Shown here one piece after another: positions 21,815 to 32,432 of a DNA stretch of 64,000 bases. The notes under the pieces are model-generated. The model was given only the letters and a program-made list of their open reading frames with translations, ran no database searches and had not been told where the DNA came from. Source of the DNA: Branchipolynoe longqiensis (taxonomy: Eukaryota > Annelida > Polychaeta > Phyllodocida > Polynoidae). Location: positions 15,538,462 to 15,602,461 of the forward strand of contig CM059198.1 in NCBI GenBank assembly GCA_030323885.1, read 5' to 3'. The position numbers and the translations under genes were made by a program. Within the stretch, counting starts at the first letter, position 1. Every line of letters starts with the position of its first letter.

Positions 21815-22290
21815 GTGTTCAACTGCGTTGTTGTACTTACTTGATAAATTCGTTGTTTTTTTTAGCAACATAGGAAAGTTGTTGGTAATAAATTAAAAGA
21901 AGCAAAGATTATTCCACTGAAGAACATTTGAATAATTATAAAGAAAGAACATAAACCGGTCCCAATGGCTTCTCCAATGTTTTACAGTACTCTCGGTGGA
22001 ACAGGGAACCAGCTTGATGGCTATTTGTGTCAAGCTAGTCACCAGTGGACACAATCCATAAGCACAGATTTTCCCAGAACCAGTTTCAGCAGACCTGAAA
22101 CTTATACCCGACTGGTACCTGGTTCTGGTTTCTGGTGAATCTGATAGGTAAACACAGAAGGCACTGGGTCCATTTTATATCAATTCTGCAGAAATAGCTG
22201 GTTCTGGTTTCTGGATTCTGGTGAATTCATTTCCCCTCTCTATAACTATGGGTATTGTCTATGTATATACGCAGTCATTAGCACCCTCCT
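21815..22290. other. Intergenic, no gene recognised
   Basis: Contains a short imperfect tandem (TGGTTCTGGTTTCTGG, about 22110-22220). No gene was seen. Confidence 0.5.
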
Positions 22291-22292
22291 GG

Positions 22293-22372
22293 GTGGGTCG
22301 GTATATAACATTGCTATGAGTGTGCACTGTCACAAGTCAGTACCCGCCCTGATATGACCTTAGATGTTATAG
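22293..22372 (+). mobile_element. SINE A 3' fragment
   Basis: Matches the 3' 80 bases of family A (TATGAGTGTGCACTGTCACA to CCTTAGATGTTA). The 5' part is missing. Confidence 0.7.
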
Positions 22373-22439
22373 CGATATAGCGAATGGTAGACAGGAAGTG
22401 TGAACACTTATTTGTCTCTCATTGTTGCTTGAGTGCAAG

Positions 22440-22880
22440 TAAATAAGCAACACAATGAGTAATTAGTAGCATGTGGTGAATAAGGGGTCAAATTTCCCTG
22501 GATCATCAGCCCATGCTTTTTCTAATCTATTCTTGAATGAATTAATTGACTCCGCATCAATAACATTTTGTGGGAGACTGTTCCATATATTTATGATCCT
22601 GTTTGAGAAACTATGTTGCCTTAACTTTGAAATGGCTCTGGGTTTTACTAGTTTGAGAGTATGGCCCCGACTGCCCTCTCTTTTATTCAAGGTGAAAAAT
22701 TTGTTCATATCTATTTGATCAAAACCCTTCATAATTTTAAATACTTCAATTATGTCACTTCTTTTCCTTCTGTAGGAAAGGGTGGGAAGTTTCAATTCCC
22801 TAAGCCTTTGTTCATAGGGTAGGTCCCTTTATAACTGCAACTAATTTCGTTGCACGTCTCTGAACCTTTTCGATCTCCAG
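22440..22880 (-). pseudogene. CR1-like LINE ORF2 3' fragment
   Basis: A 5'-truncated LINE copy on the minus strand. The 110-codon frame (22795-22463) is the region after the RT core: RKRSDIIEVFKIMKG, RGHTLKL, then FSNRIINIWNSLPQNVIDA and FKNRLEKAW, which match the C-terminal end of the LINE proteins at 28.8-29.1 kb and 58.3-58.6 kb. Truncated at its 5' end as usual for incomplete reverse transcription. Confidence 0.8.
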
Positions 22881-23201
22881 AATATCTTTGCCAGGACATA
22901 AAACTCCAACAACAAACCAACCCACTGTGTAATTTGAATTTTTTGGCCTGTATTCTGCATATTGAACTACCTCTCCAGACACGAGATTGTCCCAGGAGAA
23001 TAATATTTGTATTTAAGTATGGTCATGTTGTTAGATTAGTTACGTAGTTTAAATATGGTTTCGTTGTTGGTCCTTATATTGCAATGTGTTAACCACGGCA
23101 TGCATGTTATCAGTCACGTCAGTCAGTTAAATACAACAATAATACTATGCACCCCACAAGAAATAAGTCACTGAACTTCTGACATACCAAGTGTGGTCTT
23201 A

Positions 23202-23816
23202 AGCCATGTTCACACGGGCGGTGTAAATCGATTCATAGAAATCGACTTGTATAGTTCGGGTTACATTTCGCGTGTGAACGCGCGGCTGAGTCGGATTAGG
23301 GCTGAATCGATTCCTGTGATCCGCATATTGTAAACCACTTGTAGAGGTAGTGTACGTTAATCGATTTCTGTGAACCGATTCATTTTGCCCGTGTGAACGC
23401 ACTGAGGCGGATTAAGGATGTTAAACGCATGCGCAGTCGAGACCTTAGTTTGTTGACTTTCCAGTCGATCAAAAGCACATATTATATAATTTGGTCTATG
23501 AACCAGATAGAGGTGCACAGATGTTTTTTTCATCATTTATTTATAGGTTTTCACTGCCCAGCAGAAGTTTTTACGGTTCCAAAACAATATGATTCAGTCT
23601 ATACATATCTAGGTCGAACCCACACTCTCTCATACCGATGTCGACTAACCGAAACTGGCGCTGGTTAGTATGGACTTGCTCATGCGCAGATATCCACTTC
23701 CGCCTTAAACCGACTCAAGCACTGCCCGTGTGAACGCGAAACATTTTCAAACTAAATCGATTCATATGATTTGCCTTGTCTAAATCGCTTTACATTTCCC
23801 CCGTGTGAACACGGCT
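23202..23816. mobile_element. Foldback MITE family B, copy 2
   Basis: 615 bp with ends AGCCATGTTCACACGGGC and the complement of AGCCGTGTTCACACGGG. It shares the core around 23430-23690 with copy 1 almost base for base. The flanks (TTA left, ATA right) do not give an exact target duplication. Confidence 0.75.
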
Positions 23817-23839
23817 ATAGATGTGACAATACTGACATA

Positions 23840-23962
23840 TGTATTTGTATATGTAGCGATGGGTAGGGAACTGCCCATTCGCAGCTGTCCGGCGGAAGGA
23901 ATTTGATAAATAAAGTCAGTCTCTACTCAACCACCACCGTGTCCAGACTACCATTCATTACA
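23840..23962 (+). repeat. Gypsy 5' LTR
   Basis: 123 bp from TGTATTTG to CATTACA, with an AATAAA polyadenylation signal near its middle. TGGTGTCAGATGG follows directly and probably is the primer-binding site. Confidence 0.85.
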
Positions 23963-23968
23963 TGGTGT

Positions 23969-24266
23969 CAGATGGAAAACAATAGGCCTACATCACAAAT
24001 GTCACTAACAGGCTTAAAACCGCCTGGCCCTCTCAGAGAGCAACGCTGCCAGCAATTGGAAAACATGGCATCGTGCATACACAATATATTCAGTAGTACA
24101 GTGCTGCGTTTTTCTCCGTGGCTGGGCTAAACGCCCAGAAAATCTTTGCAAACCTGGAATTCTCGTCAGACGAAGAGGACAAGACTGAAACCACTTGTTA
24201 AAGCGTTCCGGGAGTACTGCACTGGCAGAGCGAACATAATAATTACAAGGTATTGCTTCAACACAC
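23969..24266 (+). pseudogene. Gypsy gag N-terminal fragment
   Basis: Short coding remains with a frame break near 24190. The part after it (VKAFREYCTG) resembles the helical capsid-like region of Gypsy gag. It is cut by the MITE at 24267 and does not resume directly on the far side, so some gag sequence has been deleted. Confidence 0.6.
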
Positions 24267-24619
24267 TTAAAACTGCATAGTCTGATGAAATATCAAATTT
24301 TCAGAACCAAACCAAATATCTAGATTTGATTTTACATATCTAACTTAGATACTGATGCACTTATTAAGCATTTGTTTCTGCATAGAAGGCAATACTGAGT
24401 CAATTTAACAGAACCTGTTACTGCAGAAGTCTATGGTGTCAGAGTTTTAGTAAACTTGCCAAAACTAATTTTCCATGTTTGCACTCAAAATATCTCAAAA
24501 GTTTACCATTTAAAATAAAAGTAACTTTGAACTAATGTAAAGTAGATACTAGTGATCGATCTAATGTTTATCTCCTAAAAAATACAGACATTCAAAACCA
24601 TCGGCCTATGCACCTTTAA
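24267..24619. mobile_element. MITE family E, full copy
   Basis: 353 bp. It starts TTAAAACTGCATAGTCTGAT and ends in the inverse (ATCGGCCTATGCACCTTTAA), so the family has ends resembling TTAAAGTTGCATAGTCCGAT. The body includes AGATTTGATTTTACATATC and TCAAAAGTTTACCATTTAAA. It is non-coding, and at least seven other copies or fragments are in the window. TTAA at the very ends may include the target site. Confidence 0.75.
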
Positions 24620-24659
24620 CCAGGGAAGTGAAAACGTAGTACGTACATAACGGCACTGC

Positions 24660-24983
24660 GCGACTGTATAGAGGGAGTGCACGTGTTGTCATCACTCAGC
24701 AAGTCAGCGCCAGCCATCTTGGATTACGAGCACCCTCCCTGGCCATGTTTTGAATGCATGCAGATGCACTAAAACAGATTTTTATTGTGTTCTGGGAGGT
24801 TCTGGGCAGTTTACATCCAATGTGTTTACTTACAGCACTTTAGCAACAACTTCTGAAACCAAAATGCTCAAAACAGTGACAAATAAACCGACAAATCAGT
24901 AAATAAGCACAGTGTAGGCAGTTGCAAACCTTCTGTATGTAATCCAATATGGCCACCGAAAGTTGGCTTGTGACGTTATTACC
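24660..24983. repeat. Repeat family F next to LINE ORF1
   Basis: The left half (about 24660-24840) matches 58800-58990 closely (TCTTGGATTACGAGCACCCT). The right half matches the reverse complement of 43205-43380 (CAAAACAGTGACAAATAAAC). The block ends one base before the LINE ORF1 start codon, so it is either the LINE 5' UTR and promoter or a separate element whose end coincides with it. Confidence 0.6.
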
Positions 24984-26087
24984 ATGCCTCAGCCACAAGG
25001 ATGGCTGGATAAATATAAACAACTAAGGCTATCAAACAGAGGGGAAACCTCCACAAAGAAAAAACCCAGAGGCAAGGCAACTAAATCTAAAACCTCAGCC
25101 AGTCCAGGCGCACCATTACTAGTCAATGATGAGCAACGGACCTGCCAGGACTGCAGTGTGAGCTGCAAAACCGACACAGATCTTATCATTGCATGTGATT
25201 ATTGTGGAAACCACTGGTGTGCAAAATGTCTCGAGATGTCAAATGAGCAGTACTCAGCAGCACAACGAGATGACCTCTTCTGGTTTTGCTTCCCATGCAC
25301 TAAAAAAGTACTCACCCTTATTCGAAATGAAAATGTGATTGAACAACACTGCAAGGAAATAGTCACAGATGTCAACAACAAAATTGCTCAAATGGGAGCT
25401 AAACTTGATGATAAATTTAAGAAGTACTCAGAAGATCTAAAAAAGTCCTTAGAAATTATAACAAAGGTTCCTGAGCAAGTCAATAAAGACTGCAAGACCT
25501 TCGCAGATGCACTGAAAAGTGATGCAAACAAAACCGCAACAAATGCCACACCAAATCTCAAAGCCATTATGAAGGAAACACTAAATGAAACAAAAAAGGA
25601 AGAAAAAGCACTTGAAGACAGGAAGAAAAACATTATCATTTTCAATGCAGCCGAGCAGACAGGTGAATCTCGAGAAGAGACAAAAGCAAATGACGTCAAT
25701 ATGTTCAACAGCATTTTCAAGACTGTGTGTGACCAAGAGTGTGAAAACGAAGTCATCCAGGCACGTCGCCTGGGCAGGATCCATGACGATGGCTCTGCTA
25801 GACCTCTGCTCGTCACTGTAAACTCTGAAAAAACAAAACGCCAACTGTTCAGTCAGCTTTTTAAACTACGAGGCATCGACCAGTACAAGAATGTGAGCGT
25901 GGGCCATGATATGACGCAAGAAGAAAGAAAACAAACAAAACTCCTGGTAGAGGAAGCCAAAAAGAAAACAGCAGACATGGCGTCAGACACTGAACTGGGA
26001 GAAGAGGCAAAAAACTGGGTATTCCGTGTCAGAGGACCGCCATGGGAACAAAAAATAGTGAAAGTGAGACCACGCACCCAGGTTTAG
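24984..26087 (+). CDS. LINE ORF1, PHD finger and coiled-coil protein
   Basis: A 367-residue protein, intact from ATG 24984 (the frame is open 21 bases upstream but has no earlier ATG). A lysine-rich N-terminus is followed by a PHD-type zinc finger at about residues 54-105 (C54, C57, C71, C74, H77, C82, C102, C105). A charged helical region (about 120-210) is likely coiled coil. The C-terminal third has VIQARRLGRI and RPLLVTVNS blocks, typical of the RRM-like part of LINE ORF1 proteins. Its role is probably RNA binding in the retrotransposition particle; a PHD finger suggests chromatin contact. It overlaps ORF2 by 46 bases. Confidence 0.85.
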   Translation: MPQPQGWLDKYKQLRLSNRGETSTKKKPRGKATKSKTSASPGAPLLVNDEQRTCQDCSVSCKTDTDLIIACDYCGNHWCAKCLEMSNEQYSAAQRDDLFWFCFPCTKKVLTLIRNENVIEQHCKEIVTDVNNKIAQMGAKLDDKFKKYSEDLKKSLEIITKVPEQVNKDCKTFADALKSDANKTATNATPNLKAIMKETLNETKKEEKALEDRKKNIIIFNAAEQTGESREETKANDVNMFNSIFKTVCDQECENEVIQARRLGRIHDDGSARPLLVTVNSEKTKRQLFSQLFKLRGIDQYKNVSVGHDMTQEERKQTKLLVEEAKKKTADMASDTELGEEAKNWVFRVRGPPWEQKIVKVRPRTQV

Positions 26088-27538
26088 ATGTCAGCCGAAG
26101 TAACATCAACTGTAACATCAGAAGTATGCAAGAAACAACTAAACTTAAACCATGTATAACACATAAGTATCATTGGGGCCACAATCCTAACTCAAACCCG
26201 AACAAAAACAGAATCCATATCAGCACATCTCATAAAATTATCAATGGCCTGAGATGTATGTATACCAACGCAGATTCAATTATGAACAAGCGAGCCGAAC
26301 TGGAAGCAAATATTGCAATTTACAACCCAGATATCATTGCAATTAGTGAAGTCATACCAAAAAATCCAAAAGACCCAGTCCAGCTATGTGAGATTGCCAT
26401 AAATGGATTTGATATTTTCAGCAACATCGATGAAGGGAGGAGGGGTGTGTGTATATATACTAAATGCAACCTTAATGCAGTCCCTTTAGATGTACTCCCA
26501 TGTAACTCAACAGAAGCGATATGGTGCGAGATTAAGCTAGACGACAGGGACAGTCTGCTTGTTGGATGCATCTACAGGTCACCCAACAGCGACAACAGTG
26601 TCCATGAGGAAACTCGACAGTTGATCCAAAAGGCCACAGCCCTAAACCACAGCCACCTCCTAATCATGGGAGACTTCAATTATCCAGAAATCAGTTGGCA
26701 ACCTATGCGAACACCAAATAGCGAACAACATCCAGCAACACTCTTTGTCGAAAATCTTAGAGATTGTTTCCTTTTCCAGCACGTCACGGAACCAACACAT
26801 AAGCGTGGTAACCAGGCTGCAAATATATTAGATCTCATCATCACAAATGAAGAAGAAATGATTGGAAACCTTAAACAGGTGGCGAGACTTGGAAATAGCC
26901 ACCATGATTGCCTCTTCTTTAATTTCAGTTGCTATTACCATGTAAACTCAAGTGGAAAGCACAAATTCATATTGGATAAAGGTGACTATGAGGGCTTGAG
27001 ACAGGATCTCGACCAAGTTCTACTAAGTGCAGCCCCAAATACAGACACTGTTGAGGACAACTGGAATGCATTTGAAAAAACCTTCATGGAAAAATGCAAA
27101 CAGCACATACCCATGTCATCTGGCAAAATGAATAATGGCAGACCACGGCCAGAATGGATGAATGACCAAGTCAAGCAGAAGATCAGCTTGAAAGAACAGA
27201 CATATGCAGTGAAGATACAGTCGGGCACAGAAAGTAACAGAATTCGATATGCAAAACTATGTAACCAAGTAAAGTGGGAATGTAGGAAAGCAAAGAGAGA
27301 GCATGAGAAAAACATAGCCAAAAATGCCAAAGAGAACCCAAAAGCCTTCTATAAATATGCTAGGAGTAAACTCAAAGTACATATACCAGTTGGAGATTTG
27401 AGGCGGGATGATGGGACCATTGCACAAAAGGATATCGACAAAGCTGATACGTTGAACACCAGATTCGCAAGTGTCTTCACACAAGAAGACCTGTCATATA
27501 TACCAATGTTTGAGGACCAACTCTTTCGTGCCCCCTGA
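26042..27538 (+). pseudogene. LINE ORF2, endonuclease part
   Basis: The APE-type endonuclease that nicks target DNA. Blocks in order: RCMYTNADSIMNK (Asn), IAISEV (Glu), VGCIYRSPNS, IMGDFNYP (Asp and Asn) and DLIITNEE. The final SDH-like site reads GNSHHDC, a change at a normally conserved residue. A basic linker follows towards the RT. The frame ends at TGA about 27536 in a run of C, where the RT frame takes over, so a one-base shift splits the ORF. Confidence 0.85.
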
Positions 27539-29099
27539 CCAACATAAATATTGCACCATCCGATCTGAAGAAAAAATTATACAATCTTAATGCATCTAAG
27601 GCAGCAGGTCCTGACGGAATATACCCACGCATATTGAAGGAGCTACACAACGAGCTTGTTGAACCACTTAGACACATTTTCCAAAAATCACTAAACCAAA
27701 GAAAACTTCCTCACCCATGGAAGGATGGACATGTGGCTCCCATCTTCAAAAAGGGTAACAGAAGTGATCCAGGAAACAATAGGCCAATCAGTCTAACATC
27801 TGTAGTGTGTAGGTTGCTGGAATCAATAATAAGAGATTCTATCATGGCTCATCTTGTCGAAAACAACCTCCTATCAACACAGCAGCATGGCTTTGTGCAA
27901 GGAAGATCTTGTATGACCCAACTACTGGCATGTATGGATGAGTGGACCCGCGTTATTGATGACTTTGGAGATCTGGATGCTATTTATCTAGATTTCAAAA
28001 AAGCATTCGACACTGTTCCACACCAGCGACTGCTAAAACAACTGCACGGCTATGGCATAAGAGGAGATGTCCTACACTGGATAAAGGATTTTCTGAGCAA
28101 CAGAAGACAGCGAGTCATTGTAAATGGCAAACCATCAGGATGGTGCCCGGTGAAAAGCGGAATACCTCAGGGCAGCGTGCTTGGACCGGTCTTATTTGTG
28201 ATATATATCAATGACTTACCAGAGGTTGTACATTCTATGGTCCAAATGTTTGCTGACGATACCAAAGTATTCCGCCGTATGGAGAAAGGTAGTGACTGAC
28301 AGGACTTGCAGAAGGACCTCAACAACATGCAGAAGTGGTCAAGTGATTGGCAGCTGAAGTTTAATGCTTCAAAATGCAAAGTGATGCATTTAGGGGGCAA
28401 AAACAGCAAGCACATCTATGTAATGAACGATGGTGTGAATAATGTTCCGCTCTCCGAAACAATGATAGAAAAGGACTTGGGTCTCAAGGTGGACAACAAA
28501 CTGACATTCAGCGACCACATCCAGGAAGCCGCCAACAGAGCTAATGGAATACTGGCTATCATTCGAAGATCGTACACAAACCTAGACGAGGATGTTGTAC
28601 GCAGACTGTACACATCCCTTGCACGTCCACTTTTGGAATATGGAAATGTTGTATGGTCACCACTCTACAGGAAGGATGCTGAGTCAATTGAGAGGATCCA
28701 AAGAAGGGCAACGAAGCTTGTACATGGATTCGATGCAATACCCTATGAACAACGTATGCGTCGTTTGAAGATCCCAAGCATGTACTATAGACGGGCCCGG
28801 GGGGATATGATCTAAGTATTCAAATATCTCCATGGTATCTACAAGACAGGCGGCCCCCTGATCAGAGACTCCAACACCAGGACCAGAGGGCACTCCCTGA
28901 AGCTGAGGAAGCGGTACTCCAGACTGGACCTGCGACACAACTTTTTCGGCTTTAGGGTGGTTGACCTGTGGAATGACCTGCCGGAGAGTGTCGTAGCAGC
29001 AGAGTCGGTGAACTGTTTCAAGTCCCGACTGGATGCATACTGGTCAAGCATTACATATATCTTGGAGCCAGTGACAGTTGCTACGATCGACCACATCTG
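27530..29099 (+). pseudogene. LINE ORF2, reverse transcriptase part
   Basis: RT of the CR1 group. Blocks include SKAAGPDGIYPRILKELH, APIFKKGNRSDPGNNRPISL, QHGFVQGRSC, YLDFKKAFDTVPH (catalytic Asp), SGIPQGSVLGPVLF and MFADDTK (catalytic FADD). The thumb and C-terminal region follow (LGLKVDNKLTFSDHI, RARGDMI). An in-frame TGA at 28297-28299 and a TAA at 28813-28815 interrupt it. After the second stop the same frame runs through RGHSLKLRKRYSRL to the natural stop at 29099. Confidence 0.88.
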
Positions 29100-29163
29100 A
29101 AGAACTGTCTCCATTTCTATTAATTAAGAGCGGCTAACAGGTCCAAGGCCTATTATAGCTGTA

Positions 29164-29189
29164 TCCTATTGATTGATTGATTGATTGAT
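29164..29189 (+). repeat. LINE 3' tail, (ATTG)n
   Basis: TATTGATTGATTGATTGATT closes the LINE. The 5'-truncated copy at 31232-31582 ends with a shorter version of the same tail. Confidence 0.85.
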
Positions 29190-29190
29190 T

Positions 29191-29561
29191 ACTGCGACTA
29201 TGGCGCAACGGAGGACAGTCTATTACGTGACCGGATTGTAGAAGGGGTGAAAAGTATAGAGCTACGCAACAAACTACTACAGCCAGCCTATCAATGCTGC
29301 AGAAATGCATAGACATTTGTCACCTAAGTGAGTTCAATGCCGCCCAGCTGGATTATGTATCAATAAACACTGGCACATTTGCCCCCCCCCCCCCCCCCCC
29401 GTACAGTGGCGCCATCTTGGAGAGGCTGCGCCGGACCGAACAACATGAGCCGCATGCCATGCGGCAACTGCGGATTCCAGCACCAGAAGGGCATGTGTGC
29501 AGCGCAACACAAAACGTGCAGCGCGTGCCGCAAAATCAGACATTTGGCCTGTACATGATCT
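29191..29561 (+). pseudogene. Gypsy gag C-terminal region, zinc knuckles
   Basis: Resumes directly after the LINE tail. A helical LRDRIVEGVKSIELRNKLLQ segment is typical of Gypsy gag, and two cysteine-rich knuckles follow (CGNCGFQHQKGMC and CSACRKIRHLAC at about 29469-29558). A C-run (29384-29400) and frame changes interrupt it. Confidence 0.75.
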
Positions 29562-30009
29562 GATGATGGAAACACGCGAAACAGATGCGGACACCCGAGC
29601 GACCGGTCGTGCCCAAGTAGACTACCTCGATGCAGATCTATTCATCGGAGAAATATCGAGTGAGGAGGAAGACCAACTCCGACTATGGTACAAAGACATC
29701 AGGATCGGAAACCAAACAGTGAGATTCAAGCTCGACACAGGATCGGAGGCTAATCTAATACCTCGCGACATCTTCAACAAACTAGAGAATGTGACTCTGA
29801 CCAAACCCAAGTGTAGGTTAGTAACCTACTCGGGGCATCGGATTGTACCAGACGGAGAGGCGATCCTGGAGGTAAATGGACGCCAGGTCAAGTTTCAAGT
29901 TGTGCATCATGGGCATCAGATCCTGGGAAACAAAGCCTGCGTGGAATTGAACATGCTCCCCAGAGTACACGCGGTATCAGAGGCAACGTCACTGAACAAT
30001 AACCACTAG
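29560..30009 (+). pseudogene. Gypsy aspartic protease
   Basis: A retropepsin-like domain in a stretch that is open through 30009. It contains the active-site block KLDTGSEANLIP (about 29729-29764) and then HQILGNKACVEL. The sequence after it leads in another frame to the RT N-terminus. It acts by cutting the element's polyprotein. Confidence 0.8.
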
Positions 30010-30039
30010 TCAACAAACGGGTGTCTCAGCGCGCACGCT

Positions 30040-31215
30040 AAAGCAATGGTGCGCAATTATAACGATGTATTCACAGGTCTAGGGCTCATTAAAACGAATG
30101 CCATGATACATGTTGATCCCGAGATAATACCCGTAGTAGATCCATCGCGGAGAATCCCCTATGCGATACATGATCGTGTACACGATGAGCTTAAAGGATA
30201 GCAGAGCAACACGAACCAACCAGTTGGATGAACTCAATTACAATAGTGCAAAAGCCGAACAAGTTGCGTATATGTTTAGACCCAACAAAGGTCAATCGGG
30301 CTATATTACCTGGGCCACACCCAATGACTTAAAAATTGATACTTGTCACTTCCTAGCCTGGCGCTCGGCTTTATTAGGATAGGACAAGGACTGGTTGGCT
30401 CAGTGTCAGGATAATGTGACTGAGTGGGATATCGGGTCATGGTGCTGGTGGCCTGATCTTCCAGTGGGGCAGCACTATAAAGTCGCCATGAGTGTGCACT
30501 GTCACAAGTCGGTACCCGTCCTGATATGACCTTAGATGTTGCTAGGACGTAAAAGAAACAAACCCAACCAAAACCATCTACGAAATCATAGTGAACACAT
30601 CCAATATGCTCAGTACTTCTCGGTACTTGACGCCCAGTCTGGATATATTGGCAAATCCAACTTAACCCAGATAGTTCGTGCCTCTGCACGTTTAACACGC
30701 CATGGGGACGATTCCGATACACACGGCTGCCATTTGGCATAAAAACAGCCGGGGGCATATTCATAGGGGAGATGCAGCGTATTCTTGGGTATTTGCTGGG
30801 TGTGGGTGTTGTCACCGACGACGTTCTTATATATGGGTCCACAATAGAAGAGCATAATCAAAGGTCACAAGCAGTCCTAGAACGAGCAAGGTCGGTTAAT
30901 TTAAAATTAAATTTGGATAAGTCTAAAATCTGTCAAAGTCATGTATCATTAGTACATAGGGCATGTACTAACACAGGACGGGGTTAAACCAGACCCAACC
31001 GGGGTGTAGGCAATCATAGATCTGCCTACGCCAAGTGACAAATCAGACATACAGTGTTTTCTGGGAATGGTCGGATATGGACACAAATTCATACCGAACA
31101 TGTCAGAAATCGCCAAACCATTGCGGATGCTCCTGACCAAGGACGTCGCTTGGCATTGGCAATCTGAACAAGAAACAGCGTTCCAAACTAAAGCAAAAGC
31201 TCAGAACATCACCGG
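30040..31215 (+). pseudogene. Gypsy reverse transcriptase, interrupted
   Basis: The N-terminal part before the SINE has RNYNDVFTGLG and IVQKPNKLRICLDP. After the SINE come FSVLDAQSGY (catalytic Asp), FNTPWGRFRYTRLPFGIKTA and VVTDDVLIYG, a VTDD variant of the YxDD box. The connection region CFLGMVGYGHKFIPNMSEIA follows. Several stops and shifts are present. RNase H and integrase are missing before the next insertion. Confidence 0.85.
30318..30556 (+). mobile_element. SINE A inserted in Gypsy RT
   Basis: A family A copy lacking the tRNA head. It runs from CCCAATGACTTAAAAATTGA to TTGCTAGGACGTAAAAGAAA and ends in an A-rich AAACAAACCCAACC tail. It splits the RT coding sequence. Confidence 0.8.
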
Positions 31216-31231
31216 TACTATGGTATTATAA

Positions 31232-31582
31232 TGCAATATCTATCTACGAGACAGGCAGCCCCCTTATCAGAGACTCCAACACCAGGACCAGAGGACACTC
31301 CCTGAAGCTGAGGAAGCGGTACTCCAGACTGGACCTGCAACACAACTTTTTTGGCTTTAGGGTGGTTGACCTGTGGAATGACTTGCCGGAGAGTGTCGTA
31401 GTAGCAGAGTCGGTGAACTGTTTCAAGTCCCGACTGGATGCATACTGGTCAAGCATTACATATATCTTGGAGCCAGTGTCATTTGCTACAATCCACCACA
31501 ACTGAAGAACTGTCTCCATTTATATTAATTAAGAGCAGCTAACAGGTCCAAGGCCTATTATAGCTGTATCCTATTGATTGAT
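31232..31582 (+). mobile_element. CR1-like LINE 3' end, 5'-truncated
   Basis: Almost identical to 28838-29175 (for example TCAGAGACTCCAACACCAGG), including the final coding segment, 3' UTR and the start of the ATTG tail. It stops two or three bases before the Gypsy 3' LTR. The close match to the full copy suggests recent activity of this LINE family. Confidence 0.85.
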
Positions 31583-31583
31583 A

Positions 31584-31706
31584 TGTATTTGTATGCGTAG
31601 CGATGGGTAGGGGACTGCCCATGTGCAGCGGGCCAGCGGAAGGAGTTTGATAAATAAAGTCAGTCTCTACTCAACCACCACCGTGTCCAGACTACCATTC
31701 ATTACA
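31584..31706 (+). repeat. Gypsy 3' LTR
   Basis: 123 bp, same ends as the 5' LTR (TGTATTTG to CATTACA), with about nine substitutions between them. Confidence 0.85.
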
Positions 31707-31709
31707 ATA

Positions 31710-32430
31710 GACGCTATAGTTGTTAATATAGTAGGCCAGTATTCTATATTGACAGCTCTACTAAATTTGTCAACGTACAATAATGTAATCACCAGATGAA
31801 CTTTTCCTGAGTTTCTTCATCTTAAAGTGATCCGTTATAACTCGCAGGGAAAACAAATGAACTCGGAATACTATATACAAGAGAAGCCCAAAACAGTATT
31901 TCACATTTTTATGAAATTTATTTGACATAGGCCCCTACGTTTCACCACAACAAGTAAATAGGGACATAATGTTTATAATTACCACCTACACTAAGCTATA
32001 CACACCCATAATATACTGCACTTGTTAATCACATTAAATGTAACCATACAGGGTACATTTTATTGCACATGTCAAACCATCGACACTATGTCCCCACGAA
32101 CACTTCATTGTTTTAAATGCCAAAACAAATTACTAATTTGTCTCAGGGATAAAAATTGAGTTATTGAGACAAATAGTCACCAAAGATAACTTGTCTATGT
32201 GAAAAGGTACAGTTTCTTTCTGACTGGTTTTTGAATATACAGACAACCAGCACAAAAAGATACATAACGGTAGTAAGTGGGTCACATAACAATACTTGTA
32301 AGAACATAACTCTACTTAGTCATATTACCTATTTACAATTATCAGGTTTGAATATGACTATTTATAGTTTGTATACATTGAAACAGCCTATAGGCCTATA
32401 GGCCTATAGACCTAAACATCGTGTATGCGC
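31710..32430. other. Intergenic, no gene recognised
   Basis: AT-rich. A short run of GGCCTATA repeats lies at about 32389-32410. No gene was seen. Confidence 0.5.
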
Positions 32431-32432
32431 GC

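Larger units (their letters stand above)
24984..29190 (+). mobile_element. CR1-like LINE, near full length
   Basis: A non-LTR retrotransposon with ORF1 (PHD-type zinc finger), an APE-like endonuclease, reverse transcriptase and a 3' tail of ATTG repeats (about 29164-29188). It sits inside the gag region of the Gypsy element. ORF1 is intact. ORF2 carries one frameshift and two in-frame stops before its natural end at 29099. The arrangement and the RT motifs fit the CR1 group; the exact clade was not computed. Confidence 0.88.
23840..31706 (+). mobile_element. Gypsy-type LTR element with nested insertions
   Basis: Two LTRs of equal length (23840-23962 and 31584-31706, 123 bp each, about nine differences) bound a decayed Gypsy element. 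The order is a primer-binding-like TGGTGTCAGATGG, the gag start, a MITE E, a CR1-like LINE, the gag end with zinc knuckles, aspartic protease, the RT start, a SINE A, the RT end, and a second LINE 3' fragment. RNase H and integrase are absent, as is part of gag. No clean 5-bp target duplication is visible; only ATA is shared at both outer sides. Confidence 0.85.

Noticed and set aside
25388..25816. 142-codon minus-strand frame
   Set aside because: Antisense of the charged LINE ORF1 helix, which gives a false Ser/Phe/Leu-rich frame.
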